Of a stretch of 64,000 nt of DNA, positions 50,401-63,484 are shown in pieces. The position numbers and the translations under genes are program-made. This stretch comes from Neovahlkampfia damariscottae (taxonomy: Eukaryota; Heterolobosea; Selenaionea; Neovahlkampfiida; Neovahlkampfiidae): NCBI GenBank assembly GCA_016618085.1, contig JABLTG010000059.1:37304-101303 (forward strand). The letters run 5' to 3'. The first letter of the stretch is position 1, and the number at the start of each line of letters is the position of its first letter. The notes below the pieces were generated by a model that was not told the origin of the DNA, did not search any database, and saw only the letters and a list, made by a program, of their open reading frames with translations.

Positions 50401-53400
50401 TAGGAGCAAATTCAAGTTCAACTTGTGAATCATGTGGTGTTGGTACTTTTTCTGATGTCTTTGGTTCCACGTTGTGCAAAAATTGTAGTGCTGGAACTTA
50501 TGCTGATGATACTGGTGGTTATACTGTATCTGTTTGCAAACCATGTCCTATTGGTACATACTCAAATGTTGTAGGAGCAGATTCTCTTTCAAAATGTTTA
50601 AAATGTTCAGCAGGTACTTATTCAACAAATATTGGTCAAACCAATGAAACAGAAACTTGTCAAAAATGTCCTGCAGGTAAATACTCATCAGAAGGATCTT
50701 CTAGTTGTGATAGTTGTCCTGCTGGCACTTATTCAAGTATTGTTGGAGCTACATCTTCTTCAACATGTATTTCTTGCATTTCAGGAACATTTTCAGATAT
50801 TGTTGCTGCAGATTCGATTTCAACATGTGTTTCGTGTCCAATTGGCACTTATTCAACAATAATCGGATCAAAAACTGGCTTGAATTGTATTAAATGTCCT
50901 ACAGGAACATATAGTGATGTTGTTGGACGAAATTATACTTGCACAGATTGTCCAGTTGGCACTTACAATTCAATTGTTGGTGGCAATTCAAGCTCAAGCT
51001 GCATTGCTTGTCCAAAAGGTAGTTATTCAACTGAAATAGGTGTTACATCATTATCTTTTTGCAAAATTTGTCCACTTGGTACTTATTCAGATAAACTTGG
51101 AGCAACTAATAGTTCAACTTGTGAAATTTGTTCACCTGGAACTTATTCAGATGTTCAAGGCGCAACTTCGTGTAAAAAATGTGTCAAAGGTACTTATTCA
51201 GTTACTCATGGAGCTTATTCTGTGACAACATGTAAAAATTGTGCTGCAGGTTATTATTCTGAAATTCCTGGAATAAATTCAAGTAGTTTATGCATTGCTT
51301 GTCCTGAAGGAACATTTTCTTCAAAAATAGGAGCAAATTCAAGTTCAACTTGTGAATCTTGTCAAGCTGGTGAATATACATACAGTGGAGCAACAAGTTG
51401 CATCAAGTGTCCAATTGGCACATACTCAAGTGTTGTTGGAGGAAATTCAACAACTTGCAATAAATGTCCAAAAGGAAAATATTCAAATATTTTGGGTGCT
51501 TCATCCTCAAATGATTGTCTTGATTGCCCAGTTGGATCTTATAGTGACAAAGAAGGAAGTTCAAGCTGCACACAATGCATTGCTGGGACATACTCAACCA
51601 CTAATGCTTCACCATCAATTACAAATTGTGTCAATTGTAAAGCTGGCACATATTCAGTTACTCCTGGAATTAATTCAAGTGATTTGTGCGTTGGATGTTC
51701 TCCAGGATCTTATTCATTTGCTGTTGGCGCTGATTTACCTTCAGTTTGCTTACTTTGTCCTCTTGGAACTTATTCAACTTCTGTTGCTGCAAATTCAAGT
51801 ACATATTGTTTACAATGCAGTAAAGGAACTTTCTCAACGAAATTAGGTGCAACTATTTGTGAAAACTGTCCAGTTGGTACTTATTCTGAAACTCTTGGGG
51901 CTACAGTTCCAGCAACATGCTCTCCATGTGCCGCAGGAACATATTCTGAAATTTTAGGAGCATCATCAAAATCACTTTGTGTACAATGCCCTGATGGTAC
52001 ATATTCTTCAATAGAAGGAGCGACATCAAATGCTACTTGTTTAAATTGTGGTGCTGGTTCATATTCAATAAAAGGTTCTACAAGTTGTACAAAATGCAGT
52101 GCTGGTACTTATTCAACAAACGTTGCTGGAAATTCATCTGCTTGCACACAATGTGGACTTGGAACATTTTCTGCAATAGAAGGAGCAAACAAAAGTTCTG
52201 ATTGTACTCAATGCCAAGCAGGTTATTATTCAGATGAATTGGGTAGCACATCTTGCAAATCATGTCCTGTTGGTACATATTCAAGCACAATTGGAGCCAT
52301 TTCAGCTGCTACATGTTTACCTTGTGTTACTGGAACATATAATCCAATTGAAGCATTAAACTCAAGTAGTTTATGTATTAAATGTCCAGTTGGTCATTTT
52401 TCAACTTTGCTTGGATCATTTTCGATTTCCAAATGTCAACCATGTCCAATTGGATCATATCAACCGATTGAAGGAGCAAATGCACCTGAAAATTGTACTC
52501 AATGTATTGCTGGAACTTATTCTGAAGAAATTGGAGCATCAAAATGTGTAGAATGTCCAATTGGAACCTATTCAACCAAAATAGGTGCTGTTGCAATTTC
52601 TACTTGTAGTAAATGTCCAGCTGGAACCTATGTCGGCAAAACTGGATCAAATTCTTCAAGTGAATGCATCAGTTGCCCAGCTGGTTCATTTTCACCAGAA
52701 ATAGGAGCAACATCAAATTCAACTTGTCAATTATGTTCCCCTGGTACTTATTCAGCTGCTGGATCAAGCAAATGTGAATCTTGTATTGCTGGAACCTATT
52801 CAACAGAGTTTGGTGGAAATACAACTTCTTGTATTCAATGTCCAAAAGGAACATTCTCAACATTAGTTGGCTCAAATCTTAGTTCAAATTGTATTCAATG
52901 CTCTCCTGGTTATTATTCAGATTCTTTAGGAAGTGTTTCATGTAAATCTTGTGATGTTGGAACATTCTCCACAAATACAGGAGCTACAACTTCAGATACT
53001 TGTTTACAATGTCCTTCTGGCACATATTCACCAACAAAAGGATTAAATTCAAGTGATTTATGTGTTAGATGTCCTGGTGGAACGTATAATACTTTTGAGG
53101 GATCAGTATTTCAATCAATTTGTCAATTTTGTCCTACAGGTACTTTTTCTGCCACTATCGGAGCAAATTCAAGTTCATTCTGTAATCAATGTGCTCTTGG
53201 AAGTTATAATCCAATTATTGGACAAACTAATTGTACACTTTGTCCAATTGGTACTTATTCATCAACTCTTGGATCAAAAACTGATACTTCTTGTAAGGCT
53301 TGCCCAATTGGTACTTTTTCAACAGTTATTGGTTATGGAACAAATTCAACATCACCTTGTACAAGTTGTCCAGCTGGAACTTATTCAACAACAACCGGTG

Positions 53401-56400
53401 CATCTTCTAATTTGACTTGTATATCTTGTGCACCTGGAACTTATTCTGATTCAAGATCAAGTAAATGTGAATTGTGTCCTGCTGGAACTTATTCAACAGA
53501 TTTTGGTGGAAATACAACTTCTTGTGTCTTATGTCCAAAAGGAACATTTTCAATTAAATTAGGAGCAAACAAAAGTTCTGATTGCATTCCATGTTCATCT
53601 GGTTCTTACTCGGATGTTCTTGGAAGTACTGCTTGCATTACTTGTCCTGCAGGTAAATACAAAGAAGAAACTGGATCATCGACTCCATGTACAAATTGTA
53701 TTTCAGGAACATATTCAACAGTTGGTCTCAATTCAAGCTCAGATTGTATTAAATGTGATGCAGGAAAATTCTCAATTATCTCTGGATCATCTTCGGAATT
53801 AAATTGTTTGAAATGCCCTCTTGGTACTTATTCGACAGTAATTGGATCAAATTCAAGTACAAACTGTCTTCAATGTGCACCTGGTAGTTTTGCAAAAGTT
53901 TTAGGTCAAACAACATGTGAATTATGTGAAACAGGAAGTTATTCTCCTGTTGTTGGAGCATATTCAAATTCAACATGTTTAAGTTGTCCTCCTGGTACAT
54001 TCTCTGGAATAATTGGAGCAAATTCACTTTCAAATTGTACTAAATGTCCTGCTGGAACAATTTCTACCTTTGAAAGACAAAGTACAATCGCTTCTTGTGT
54101 TAAGTGCCCTGCTGGAACAGTTTCATCTGAAGGTTCCACAGTTTGTGTCAAATGTCCAGTGGGAACTTATATTGATTATGAAGGAGGAAATTCTACATCT
54201 TGTATTAAATGCCCACTTGGAACGTTCTCAAATATTCTTGGAGCAAACTCCAGTTCAACTTGTCAACAATGTTCTCCTGGTTATTATTCGGATGTTTTAG
54301 GAAGTACATCTTGTACTTCTTGTTTACCTGGAACTTACTCACCAACAGTTGCTGCTACATCAAAATCTACATGTAAAAATTGTATTGCTGGTACATATTC
54401 AACTCAATTTGCATTAAATTCGAGTGATTTATGTGTGAAATGTCCAATTTCATCATTTTCACCATTCGAAGGAGCAAATGATAATTCCATTTGTGAGTTG
54501 TGTCCATTAGGTACTTTCTCACAAGAAATTGGAGCAAATAGTAGTTCAACTTGTAAACAATGTGAAAAAGGATATTATGCACCTAAATTAGGAACAGTAA
54601 ACTGTACTGCGTGTCCAATTGGCACATATTCAACAATTCTTGGTCATTCATCAATTACTTGTGATTTTTGTCCTGTTGGTACTTATTCAACAAAAACTGG
54701 ATTAAGTGATGTTTCTCAATGTACAAGTTGTAGTGTAGGAACTTATTCGGATGCAATTGGAGCAACAAATGAAACAACTTGTAAACAATGTTCTCCTGGT
54801 TCATTCTCATCAATTGGATCTAGCACTTGCTCTTTATGTCCAACAGGAACTTATTCAACTGTTTTTGGAGGAAATTCATCCAACTCTTGCTTGAAATGTC
54901 CAATTGGAACTTACTCAAATATAATGGGATCTAATTCATCTGACAATTGTTTACCATGTCCAGCTGGAAGTTATCAATCATCAGAAGGATCAACAAATTG
55001 CACTTTATGTAAAGCTGGTACATGGTCAGATACTATCAATGCTACATCAATTGATACATGTATTGATTGCATTCCTGGAACCTATTCTACAATTATAGGA
55101 GCAAGTGCAATATCAACTTGTTTAAATTGTCCTGTATCACATTATTCTTTGTACTCTGGTGCTTGGTCACTTGCTTTTTGTGAAAAATGCCCAATTGGAA
55201 CTTACTCCAATATTTCAGGATCAAATTCCTCATCAAATTGCTTACAATGTCCTGCTGGAAAATATTCATTTAAACTTGCTTCAACAGATTGTTATTCATG
55301 CATAAATGGAACGTATTCACCAGATGCTGGTGCCTATTCAGTCTCAACATGTTTGCAATGTCCAAAAACAACATATTCAGATATTATTGCAGCTGATTCT
55401 GTTGACAAATGTGTTCACTGCCCAGATGGTTCATACTCAATTGCTACTGGAGCTGTTACAAACTCTACATGTGCAATTTGTCCAGCTGGTAAATGGTCAC
55501 TCGCTGGATCATCAAGTTGTTCAAGTTGTCCTCCAGGAACATACTCGGAAACTCCAGGAATCAATAAGACTCACTGTCTTTCTTGTCCAATTGGTACATA
55601 TTCTTCAATTGTTGGATCAAATTCAAGTAATAACTGTCAAGTATGTCCACCTGGGTTCTATGGTAATTCAATTGGAAGAACATCTTGCACTGCTTGTCCA
55701 ACTGGAACTTATCTCGAGAAAAATGGTTCAACATCTCTCAGTGATTGTAAATTTTGTCCTGCTGGTACATATACAAATAAAACTGGAGTGAATTCCATCT
55801 CAAAATGTGTTAAATGTCCTGGAGGTTCTTTTTCAGAATTTGACAATTCTAAGTCAATAGCAATTTGTTCTTTCTGTAATCTCGGATTTTTCTCTCCAAT
55901 GTCAGGATCAAATGATAGTAGAAATTGTATTCAATGTCCAAAAGGAACATATTCACCAAGATTAGGAAAACCAACATGTGACTTATGCAAAGCTGGTACT
56001 TATTCAGAAAGTTTTGGTGCCATTTCTGAAACAACTTGCATTCCATGTCCAGTGGGGACCTACTCAGAAATTATTGGTGCAAATACAAGTTCCACCTGTA
56101 CAATTTGTCCAACAGGAACCTACTCAAATACTCTAGGAGCATCAAATCGCACATTTTGTCAGCTTTGTCCTCCAGGTACCTTTTCTAAGGCTGGTGATAC
56201 GTCATGTACAAATTGTCCAATCGCAACATATTCTGAAATATATGGAGGAAATGAAACATCATGTCTATCATGTCCTATTGGTACTTATTCTCAATTAATT
56301 GGATCAAACAACAGAACAAATTGTTTGCCATGTCCTGCTGGATCATATTCAACACAAGAAAAGAGTCAACAATGTACACTTTGTGAAAAAGGAACTTATT

Positions 56401-59400
56401 CAAATGTCACAGGAGCTTCAGATCCATTAGTTTGTACCAAATGTTTAGCAGGAACCTATGGTCCTGTTCCTGGTGTGAATTCAAGTGAAAACTGTATTAA
56501 GTGTGCACCTGGAACATTTTCTTTGTTGGAAGGTCAAATTTCTATATCAACATGCCTTTCGTGCCCCATTGGAAAATTCTCAACAAAGGCTGGTGCAGAT
56601 TCAGCTACATATTGTGAACAATGCGCGGCAGGTACATATTCAACAACACTTGGAGCTACAAAATGTCTTGATTGCCCTGTTGGAACATACTCAATTGCTC
56701 TTGGTGCATTTTCTAAATCAACTTGTATTGCATGTCCAGCTGCTACCTATTCACCAGTTCTCGCTGCTCCTGCTCTTTCAAATTGTATTTCATGTCCAGC
56801 TGGCACTGCTTCAGCTTTATTTGGACAATCTTCTCCAACCACTTGTAAACCATGTAAACCTGGAACAGTTTCATTTGAAAGAAATACAACATGCTCAGCT
56901 TGCCCAATATCAAGTTATGTTGAATTTTCTGGAGGAAATGAAACATCATGTACCAAGTGTCCTGCTGGGACTTTTTCAAAGATTACTGGATCAAATTCAA
57001 GTTCAAATTGTATTCCATGTCCAGCTGGTTCATATTCAGATTCAGAATCAACTTCTGAATGCACACTTTGTCCAAAAGGTACTTGGTCTGATACAATCGG
57101 AGCAAATTCCAAATCTTTTTGTAGATTATGTCCTGCTGGAACATACAATGATCAATTAGGATTACCAAATATTACAGATTGTACTAAATGTGCTGCTGGA
57201 ACATTTTCAGCTATTACTGGATCAGAATCCATTGCTTTATGTCAATTATGTCCATTAGGTACTTTCTCACAAAGAATTGGAGCTGACAGTAGTTCATTTT
57301 GTGGTGAATGTCCATCTGGTACTTTTGCAAATAAATTGGGTTCAACATCATGTGTAGGTTGTCCAAAAGGTACATTTTCAACTGTTGCAAATTCAATTTC
57401 TCTTTCAACTTGTCAAGGTTGTCCACCTGGATTTTTCTCCGTTGTTATTGGTTCAAATACAAGTTCTTTATGTGAACAATGTCCTGCTGGAACATTTTCT
57501 CAAGGTATTGGTCAAGCTTCAAATTCTACATGTAGGGATTGTCCAACTGGAACGTATTCTGGTGTTGCTTCAACTGATTGCACTTTATGTCCTGTTGGAA
57601 CTTATTCACAAAAACCGAGAGCAGAAAGTATTGACGATTGTTTACCTTGTCCAAAAGGAACTTTCTCTGCAATTACTGGAGCAAACTCATCAGCACTTTG
57701 TACACCTTGTCCGAAGGGTTATTACAATGACAAAGTTGAACAAACAACGTGTCAACCATGTACTAAAGGAAAATATCTCGATGAACTGGGGTCTACTTCT
57801 CCAGATAATTGTATTTTATGCCCACAAGGAACTTGGTCAAGTAAAATTGGTGCAAATGATTCTGCAGATTGTACAAAATGTGTAGCTGGAACTTATTCAC
57901 CATTTGATGGAGCTACAGTTGTTTCAACTTGCAAACTTTGCCCATCTGGATCTTTTTCAACTGTTGTTGGAGCTAGTTCTTCAACAACATGCTCTGGTTG
58001 TCCACCTGGAACTTACTCACCATTTTTAGGAGCACCAAGTTGCGTTCCTTGTGATGAAGGTTATTATTCTGAGAGAATTGCTGCTTTTTCAAAAACAACT
58101 TGCAAATCTTGTCCTGCTGGTTCTTATTCTCCATTTAAAGGAACAAATTCTTCAGAACTTTGTATCAAATGTGGACCTGGAATGTTTTCACCAAATCCAG
58201 CTGAATTTAAACCATGTCAAATTTGTCCTCCTGGTTCGTACTCAGATTTAGCAAATAACACTGAGTGTACTTTATGTCCAACTGGAAGTTATAATCCATA
58301 TAATAATTCAAAATCACTCAGTAGTTGTACTCAATGTGCTCCTGGAACTTTTTCTCCAAAAAAAGGAGCTACAGATCCAAGTCAATGTGTGAAATGTCCA
58401 ATTGGTACATTTGCCCCACCATTCAAGCTTGGTGAAAATTCAACTTGCAATCAATGTCAACCTGGATACTATCAAGATACTGAAGGAACTACAGCTTGCA
58501 AACCTTGTCCATTTGGTACGTTCAATCCTGTTTATGGATCAAATGCATTGAATGCATGTATACCATGCTCTTCTGGAACATATGCTGACAAGGTTGGTAC
58601 TCCATTGTGCACTCAATGTGCTGCTGGTACATATGCTGAAAACTCTGGATTTCAAGTGTGTAAACTTTGTCCACCAGGAACATATTCTGATATTGTTGGA
58701 AAAACAGATTCAAATTGTACTTTATGTCCAATTGGTACTGCAAATAATGCTTCTGGTGTAGGAGTCAGTTATGGATGTATTCCTTGCTCTGAAAATACAA
58801 AAACAACAGAAGCAGGAAGTATTTATTGTAGTAACTGTACTGGATTTTGTCCGACAGGTGGTGTTTTAGAACTACCTGTACTTTTTGAAGCTACACAAAG
58901 AAATGAATTTTCTGACCCTCGTGTTTCCCAAAAATCGTATGAATCATCATTTAGAAATTCATTACTTCTTGGAATTATTTTTGGATTATTTGGTCTTGAA
59001 TTTATTCCTGCAATCATTTTTATTTTAATTTTATTGATCATCAAACCTTTCAGAAGATGTTTAAAAAATATTGATTGTTGGTATTCATTGAGAGTTAAAA
59101 AGAAAAAGAAAATTAAAGATAAACAAGAATTCTTTTATTTTGCTCAAAGATCATATATTGGAGGTATTTTGACAATTGCTATCATAGTTGGTTGGACTTT
59201 AGTTCTTGTTGCTTCATTCATTAATTTCACTGTTAACAATGTACTTGTTACAGATTCATTACAAGCTTCTGCAATTTCTGCATCTGAAGGAAACTCAACT
59301 GGTTTCTTTGGAGTCAATACAACATTCACAGGACAAAATATAACATGCACAGGTTATTCAATTCAAACAGTTGGGTTTTCATCAGAAGGTCAAACTGGAT

Positions 59401-61805
59401 GCGTTGTAACAAACATTGGATGTAGTTGTTATTGGTCTTGTGAAGGATGTCAACCAAAAAATACAAAATTAGAAGTATTATTTGATGTCCCAATGGTTTC
59501 TGGAGTTGTTCTTTATGAAGTTTCAGTTCCTCATTATTGGGAAGGTCAACAATACATTTTCAATGGATCATTAAGATTAGAAAGAACAACAGTTCAACCT
59601 GATCCAAGTACATTTGATATTGCTCTTTATCCAACAATCTATAGAAAGAAATATTATGCTCCTTCATTTTTTGAATTCTTTCAATTTTTAGGTGCACAAT
59701 CAACTTATGATCTTTTTGGTTATATTTCAAATTTAGTTACTGTTACTAGAGGTTCAATTCATGCTGATAAATCACTTGCTCACTTTAAATTTACTCTCAG
59801 TTCAAATAGTTTTCTCATTGCAGAAAAAAGTAAACAATCTTTCTTGGCTTTTCTTGGTCAATTAGGATCTTTATCTAATATGATTTACAAATCTGGATTT
59901 ATTATTATGATGATAATCAATATGATTTTAGCATTCCTCCTTAGAAGAAAAGCAAAACCAGTTGAATATTATTTAGACATTGATGCAGAAGGAGAACTTC
60001 CAGATCTTGATGGTGTTGCTAAAAAATTGAAAAAATCAAAAGAAAAACAAGCACATGCTGATGAAGTTGCTTATGTCAAACCCAAAAAACCATCAATGTT
60101 CAGTAAAATTGCTCCATATATCAAACCAAAAAATTCAAAATCAAATCAAGGTGAAGGCGATGCTGAATTATCAGAATTTAATCTTGGAGCATTACCTGAT
60201 ATTGAAGATATCTCTGAAGAAGACAGAGAAAGACTTGGAGCTGGTGTTGCAAATTTGGATGCTATCTCTTTATCAAAAGGTAAAAAAGTTACCAATGCAA
60301 AAGATGATGCAATTCATGTTGATGATGACGAAGATTTAGGTATTTTACCATCTGATGAAGACGAAGAAGAAGACGTTAGTGTTCATCTTGAACCAACAAA
60401 ACCTCCTGTTAATGATTTACCTGAACCTGAATTACTTCGTCCTGATACTCAAAAATCTTCTTTACTTGATAAAGTATTAAAAGCTTCAAATCTTCTCAAT
60501 AAAAAAGAAAAACCAAAACCTAAAGTTGATAACTTTAAAGATATCGAACTTGAAGAGGTAGGTTATCTTGATGATATGTTAGATGATGTTGATCACCTTG
60601 ATGATGAAGAAGTAATTAAACCAGTTGAAATTGAAGATCATGGTGGTGCTGATATTAAAGACATCATTGCAGGAGCTGGTGTTGCAGAAAAATTAATTTC
60701 TTATGTTAAAAACAAAGGAAATAATGCAAAACCAAAAGCAGATTTCATTAATGAAGATGAAGATATGGGAGTTTTACCTGAAATGGATGAAATAGAAGAA
60801 GAAGATATTGTAGTTGAACTTCCAAAACTTCAATTACCTGGAGCGACTTTAGATGCACCAATGGAAAAATCATTTATGGATAAAGCTGTTGATAACATCA
60901 GAAAAGTTGGTGCAATTAAAGCAACAAAAATGGATGATGATGAAGATGAAGAAGATCTTGGATTCATGCCAGATGAAGATGATTTTGATGAAGATGATTA
61001 TGAAGATGCAAAAGCACCAAAACTTTATTTACCAGGTGCATCATTAGATGAACCAATTAAAAAAACAGTTGGAGATAAAGTTATTGATAAAATCAAGAAA
61101 GCAGGTGCAAATGTCAAAGGAACAGATCTTGAACCAAAAGATGATGATGAAGATGAACTTGGAATCATGCCAGAAGATATTGATATTGATGATGAAGATG
61201 ATGCTCTTCCAGAAATTCAAGTTCAAACACCTCAAAATGTGCCAAAACCAAAACCTTCAATATTGAATTTATTTAGTAAATTAAAACCAAAATCAAAGAA
61301 AAATATCAAAGTTGATGTTGATGAAGATGATATTGGAGTTTTACCTGAAGAAGAAGACATTGATGATGACGATGATAATCTTCCTGATATCAAACCTCCA
61401 GTTGTTGGAAAACCAAAAAATCCAATCAAAGGTATTCCTGGATTAAATTTAGGAAAAGTTAAAGAAGTAGAGGATGAAGAAGATGATGAAGATCTTGGTT
61501 TTATGCCTGGTGATTATGATGATGAAGAAGAAGATGAACCTGATGTTCCTCCTCCAAAAGTAGTCAATCCTGTTCCTGATCCAAAAGTAGCAGAAGTAGA
61601 TGATGAAGAAGAAGACGATGATCAACCTTCTCTTCCACCAATTAATATTCCTAAAGCTACATCAGACGATGATGATAGTGATGAAAGTGAAAAAATAGAA
61701 CTTCCAAAATTAAATTTAGGTAATTCTGGTGGAAATGATGAGGATGATGAAGACGAAGACGACTTTGATGATGAACTTGGAGCTTTACCTTCTGATGAAG
61801 AATAA
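44420..61805 (+). CDS. Giant RCC1 / EGF / GCC2-GCC3 Cys-repeat membrane protein (about 5,774 aa, 3 exons)
   Basis: Proposed exons: 44420-44658, 44687-44771, 44805-61805 (5,775 codons). Order: hydrophilic N-terminus; hydrophobic signal or anchor (MLIILILNFSLFVTSS); RCC1 repeats (VYTFGSNA, LYGWGANSFYQLGIG; to about 45820); three EGF-like units (CICNTNYYGSTC, CTCNPGYAGPNC); more RCC1 (to about 47360); then roughly 150 units of the GCC2/GCC3 (ephrin-receptor-like) type, CxxCPAGTYSxxxGAxSxSxC, to about 58860. Three membrane spans follow (58964-59050, 59155-59235, 59880-59950) and a very acidic tail. Similar architectures occur in Naegleria; they are presumed surface proteins. If the first 28-nt intron is wrong, translation starts at 44688 with a normal signal peptide and the 80-codon ORF 44420-44662 is separate. 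Confidence 0.82.
47365..58860 (+). repeat. Tandem array of about 24-codon GCC2/GCC3-type units
   Basis: Units of 20-26 codons, each CxxCxxGTYS...C, repeat for 11.5 kb without interruption of the frame. Sequence divergence between units is mostly high. One recent duplication stands out: 50029-50150 and 50551-50672 differ by a single base over 122 nt. Confidence 0.9.
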
Positions 61806-61881
61806 AGAAAATCAAAAATAAATTACTTTTATTATTTAATTTTATGTGTGAATATTTTTCCGGTATAATGGAAGGCACGGA

Positions 61882-61886
61882 CCAAT
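61882..61886 (+). promoter_or_regulatory. CCAAT box upstream of the decarboxylase gene
   Basis: GACCAATCACA, 35 nt before ATG 61922. In-frame ATGs at 61844 and 61868 lie before the box and are therefore disfavoured. Confidence 0.55.
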
Positions 61887-61921
61887 CACAACTCCTTTTC
61901 TCCGAATTCACACAAAACATC

Positions 61922-63448
61922 ATGGAACAAAAACAAAAATTGAATTTAGAATTTTTAAGAACTTTTACAACTGAACTGGAGAAATTCTTCAGAGAAAATG
62001 AAAACCAAGGAAAAGTGACTGATTTTTTACAACCAAAAGAACTTTTTAAAAAATTTGACTTTGACCCAACTAAAAAGTTCAAAAACGATGAAGAGTTATT
62101 TGAAAGTTTTGAAAATATCATGCATTATTCTGTTAAGACTTACAAAAAAATGTTTTTGAATCAATTGTTTTCAGGAACTGATCACATTTCCGCAGTGGCT
62201 GATTTGATGGGTTCAATTCTAAACACTTCTCTTGCAACTTATGAGATATCACCTGTTTTTACTTTAATGGAACAAACAACTCTAAAAAGATTTCAAGAAA
62301 TTTTTCATTTTGAAGAAGGTGGATCATTTTTTAATCCTGGTGGATCAATGTCAAATATTTCATCCATTCATGCAGCAAGATTCAATTTCGATGACAAAAT
62401 TAATCAAAATGGAAATGGATCAAATATTTTTAGAATATATACTTCAAAAGATTCTCATTATTCATTCAGTAAAGGAGCAATGCTTCTAGGTATCGGAGTT
62501 AATAACGTTGTCAAAATTGAAACGTAAGTCATTAAAATTATTTCTTAACTTTTTACAGTTCAGGAGGAAAAATGGATCCAAAAGATTTAGAAGAAAGAAT
62601 CAAACAAGATTTAGAAAACAACAAAACTCCATTGGTAAGAAAAAATTGAAAAATTAAACATTTAGATGGTAGCATGCACTGGTGGAACTACAGTTCTCGG
62701 AAAATTTGACAAAATTGATGAAATAGTTGATGTTGCAAAGAAATATAAACTTTGGACGCATGTTGATGCTTGTTGGGGTGGTGGTGTAATGTTTACTCAA
62801 AAATATAAATCCAGATTAAATGGTATTGAAAAAGTTGATTCATTGGCCTTCAATCCTCATAAAAGTTTAAGAGTTTCCGAACAATGTTCAGTGTTATTTA
62901 TCAGAGATAAACAAATATTTGACAAAATGTTCTCACTTTCAGTTAATTATCTTTTCCAAAATGACAAAGAATTGATTTATGATACTTCTTTGGATTCAGG
63001 TAGAAAGTATTTATATTGTGGAAGAAAAAATGATATTTTGAAATTATGGTTATCTTTGAAAGTTAGAGGTGAAGAACAAATTAGCAAAGATATTGAAAAA
63101 TCAATGGAAAACTGTCTTGAATTTGCTGATTTAATTAAAAAAAATTCAAATTTCAAATTGATTGATGAAGATCCTGAATACTTGAATATTTCATTTCAAT
63201 ATGTTCCTAAAAAAGAATTAAATGAAGATCAAATGAGAAAATTATATCCATTGATCAAAAAAGAAATGCTTCTTCATGGTGAAATGATGGTAAATTATCA
63301 ACCTTTAAATTCAGGAGGTTTACAGAATTTTTTTCGTATTATTTTGATCAGAGAAGATCTTCAAACCAAAGATTTAGAAAGAGTGATTGAGTTGTTTGAA
63401 CAATTTGGAGAAAAGGTTATTAATAATCTCACAGAAATAAAGGAATAA
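61922..63448 (+). CDS. PLP-dependent group II decarboxylase, glutamate / cysteine-sulfinate type (486 aa, 3 exons)
   Basis: Exons: 61922-62523, 62559-62634, 62666-63448 (487 codons). Conserved parts: FFNPGGSMSNISSIHAAR, DSHYSFSKGAMLLGIG, VACTGGTTVLGKFDKID, WTHVDACWGGGV and the PLP lysine in FNPHKSLRVSEQCS. This is the order of group II amino-acid decarboxylases, closest in feel to cysteine-sulfinate and glutamate decarboxylases of animals. The product (taurine precursor, beta-alanine or GABA) cannot be told from motifs. No signal peptide; likely cytosolic. Introns are 35 and 31 nt. Confidence 0.85.
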
Positions 63449-63484
63449 TTTTTTTGGAAATTTTTTCAGGGTATTGACCAATAC

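Noticed and set aside
50159-50479. 106-codon antisense ORF in the giant gene (and many others there)
   Set aside because: Pure shadow of the Cys-repeat frame; no start context or independent motif.
47365-58860. Regularly spaced repeats that might suggest a CRISPR-like or satellite array
   Set aside because: The repeats are coding, in one continuous frame, with codon-level variation and Cys spacing of GCC2/GCC3 domains.
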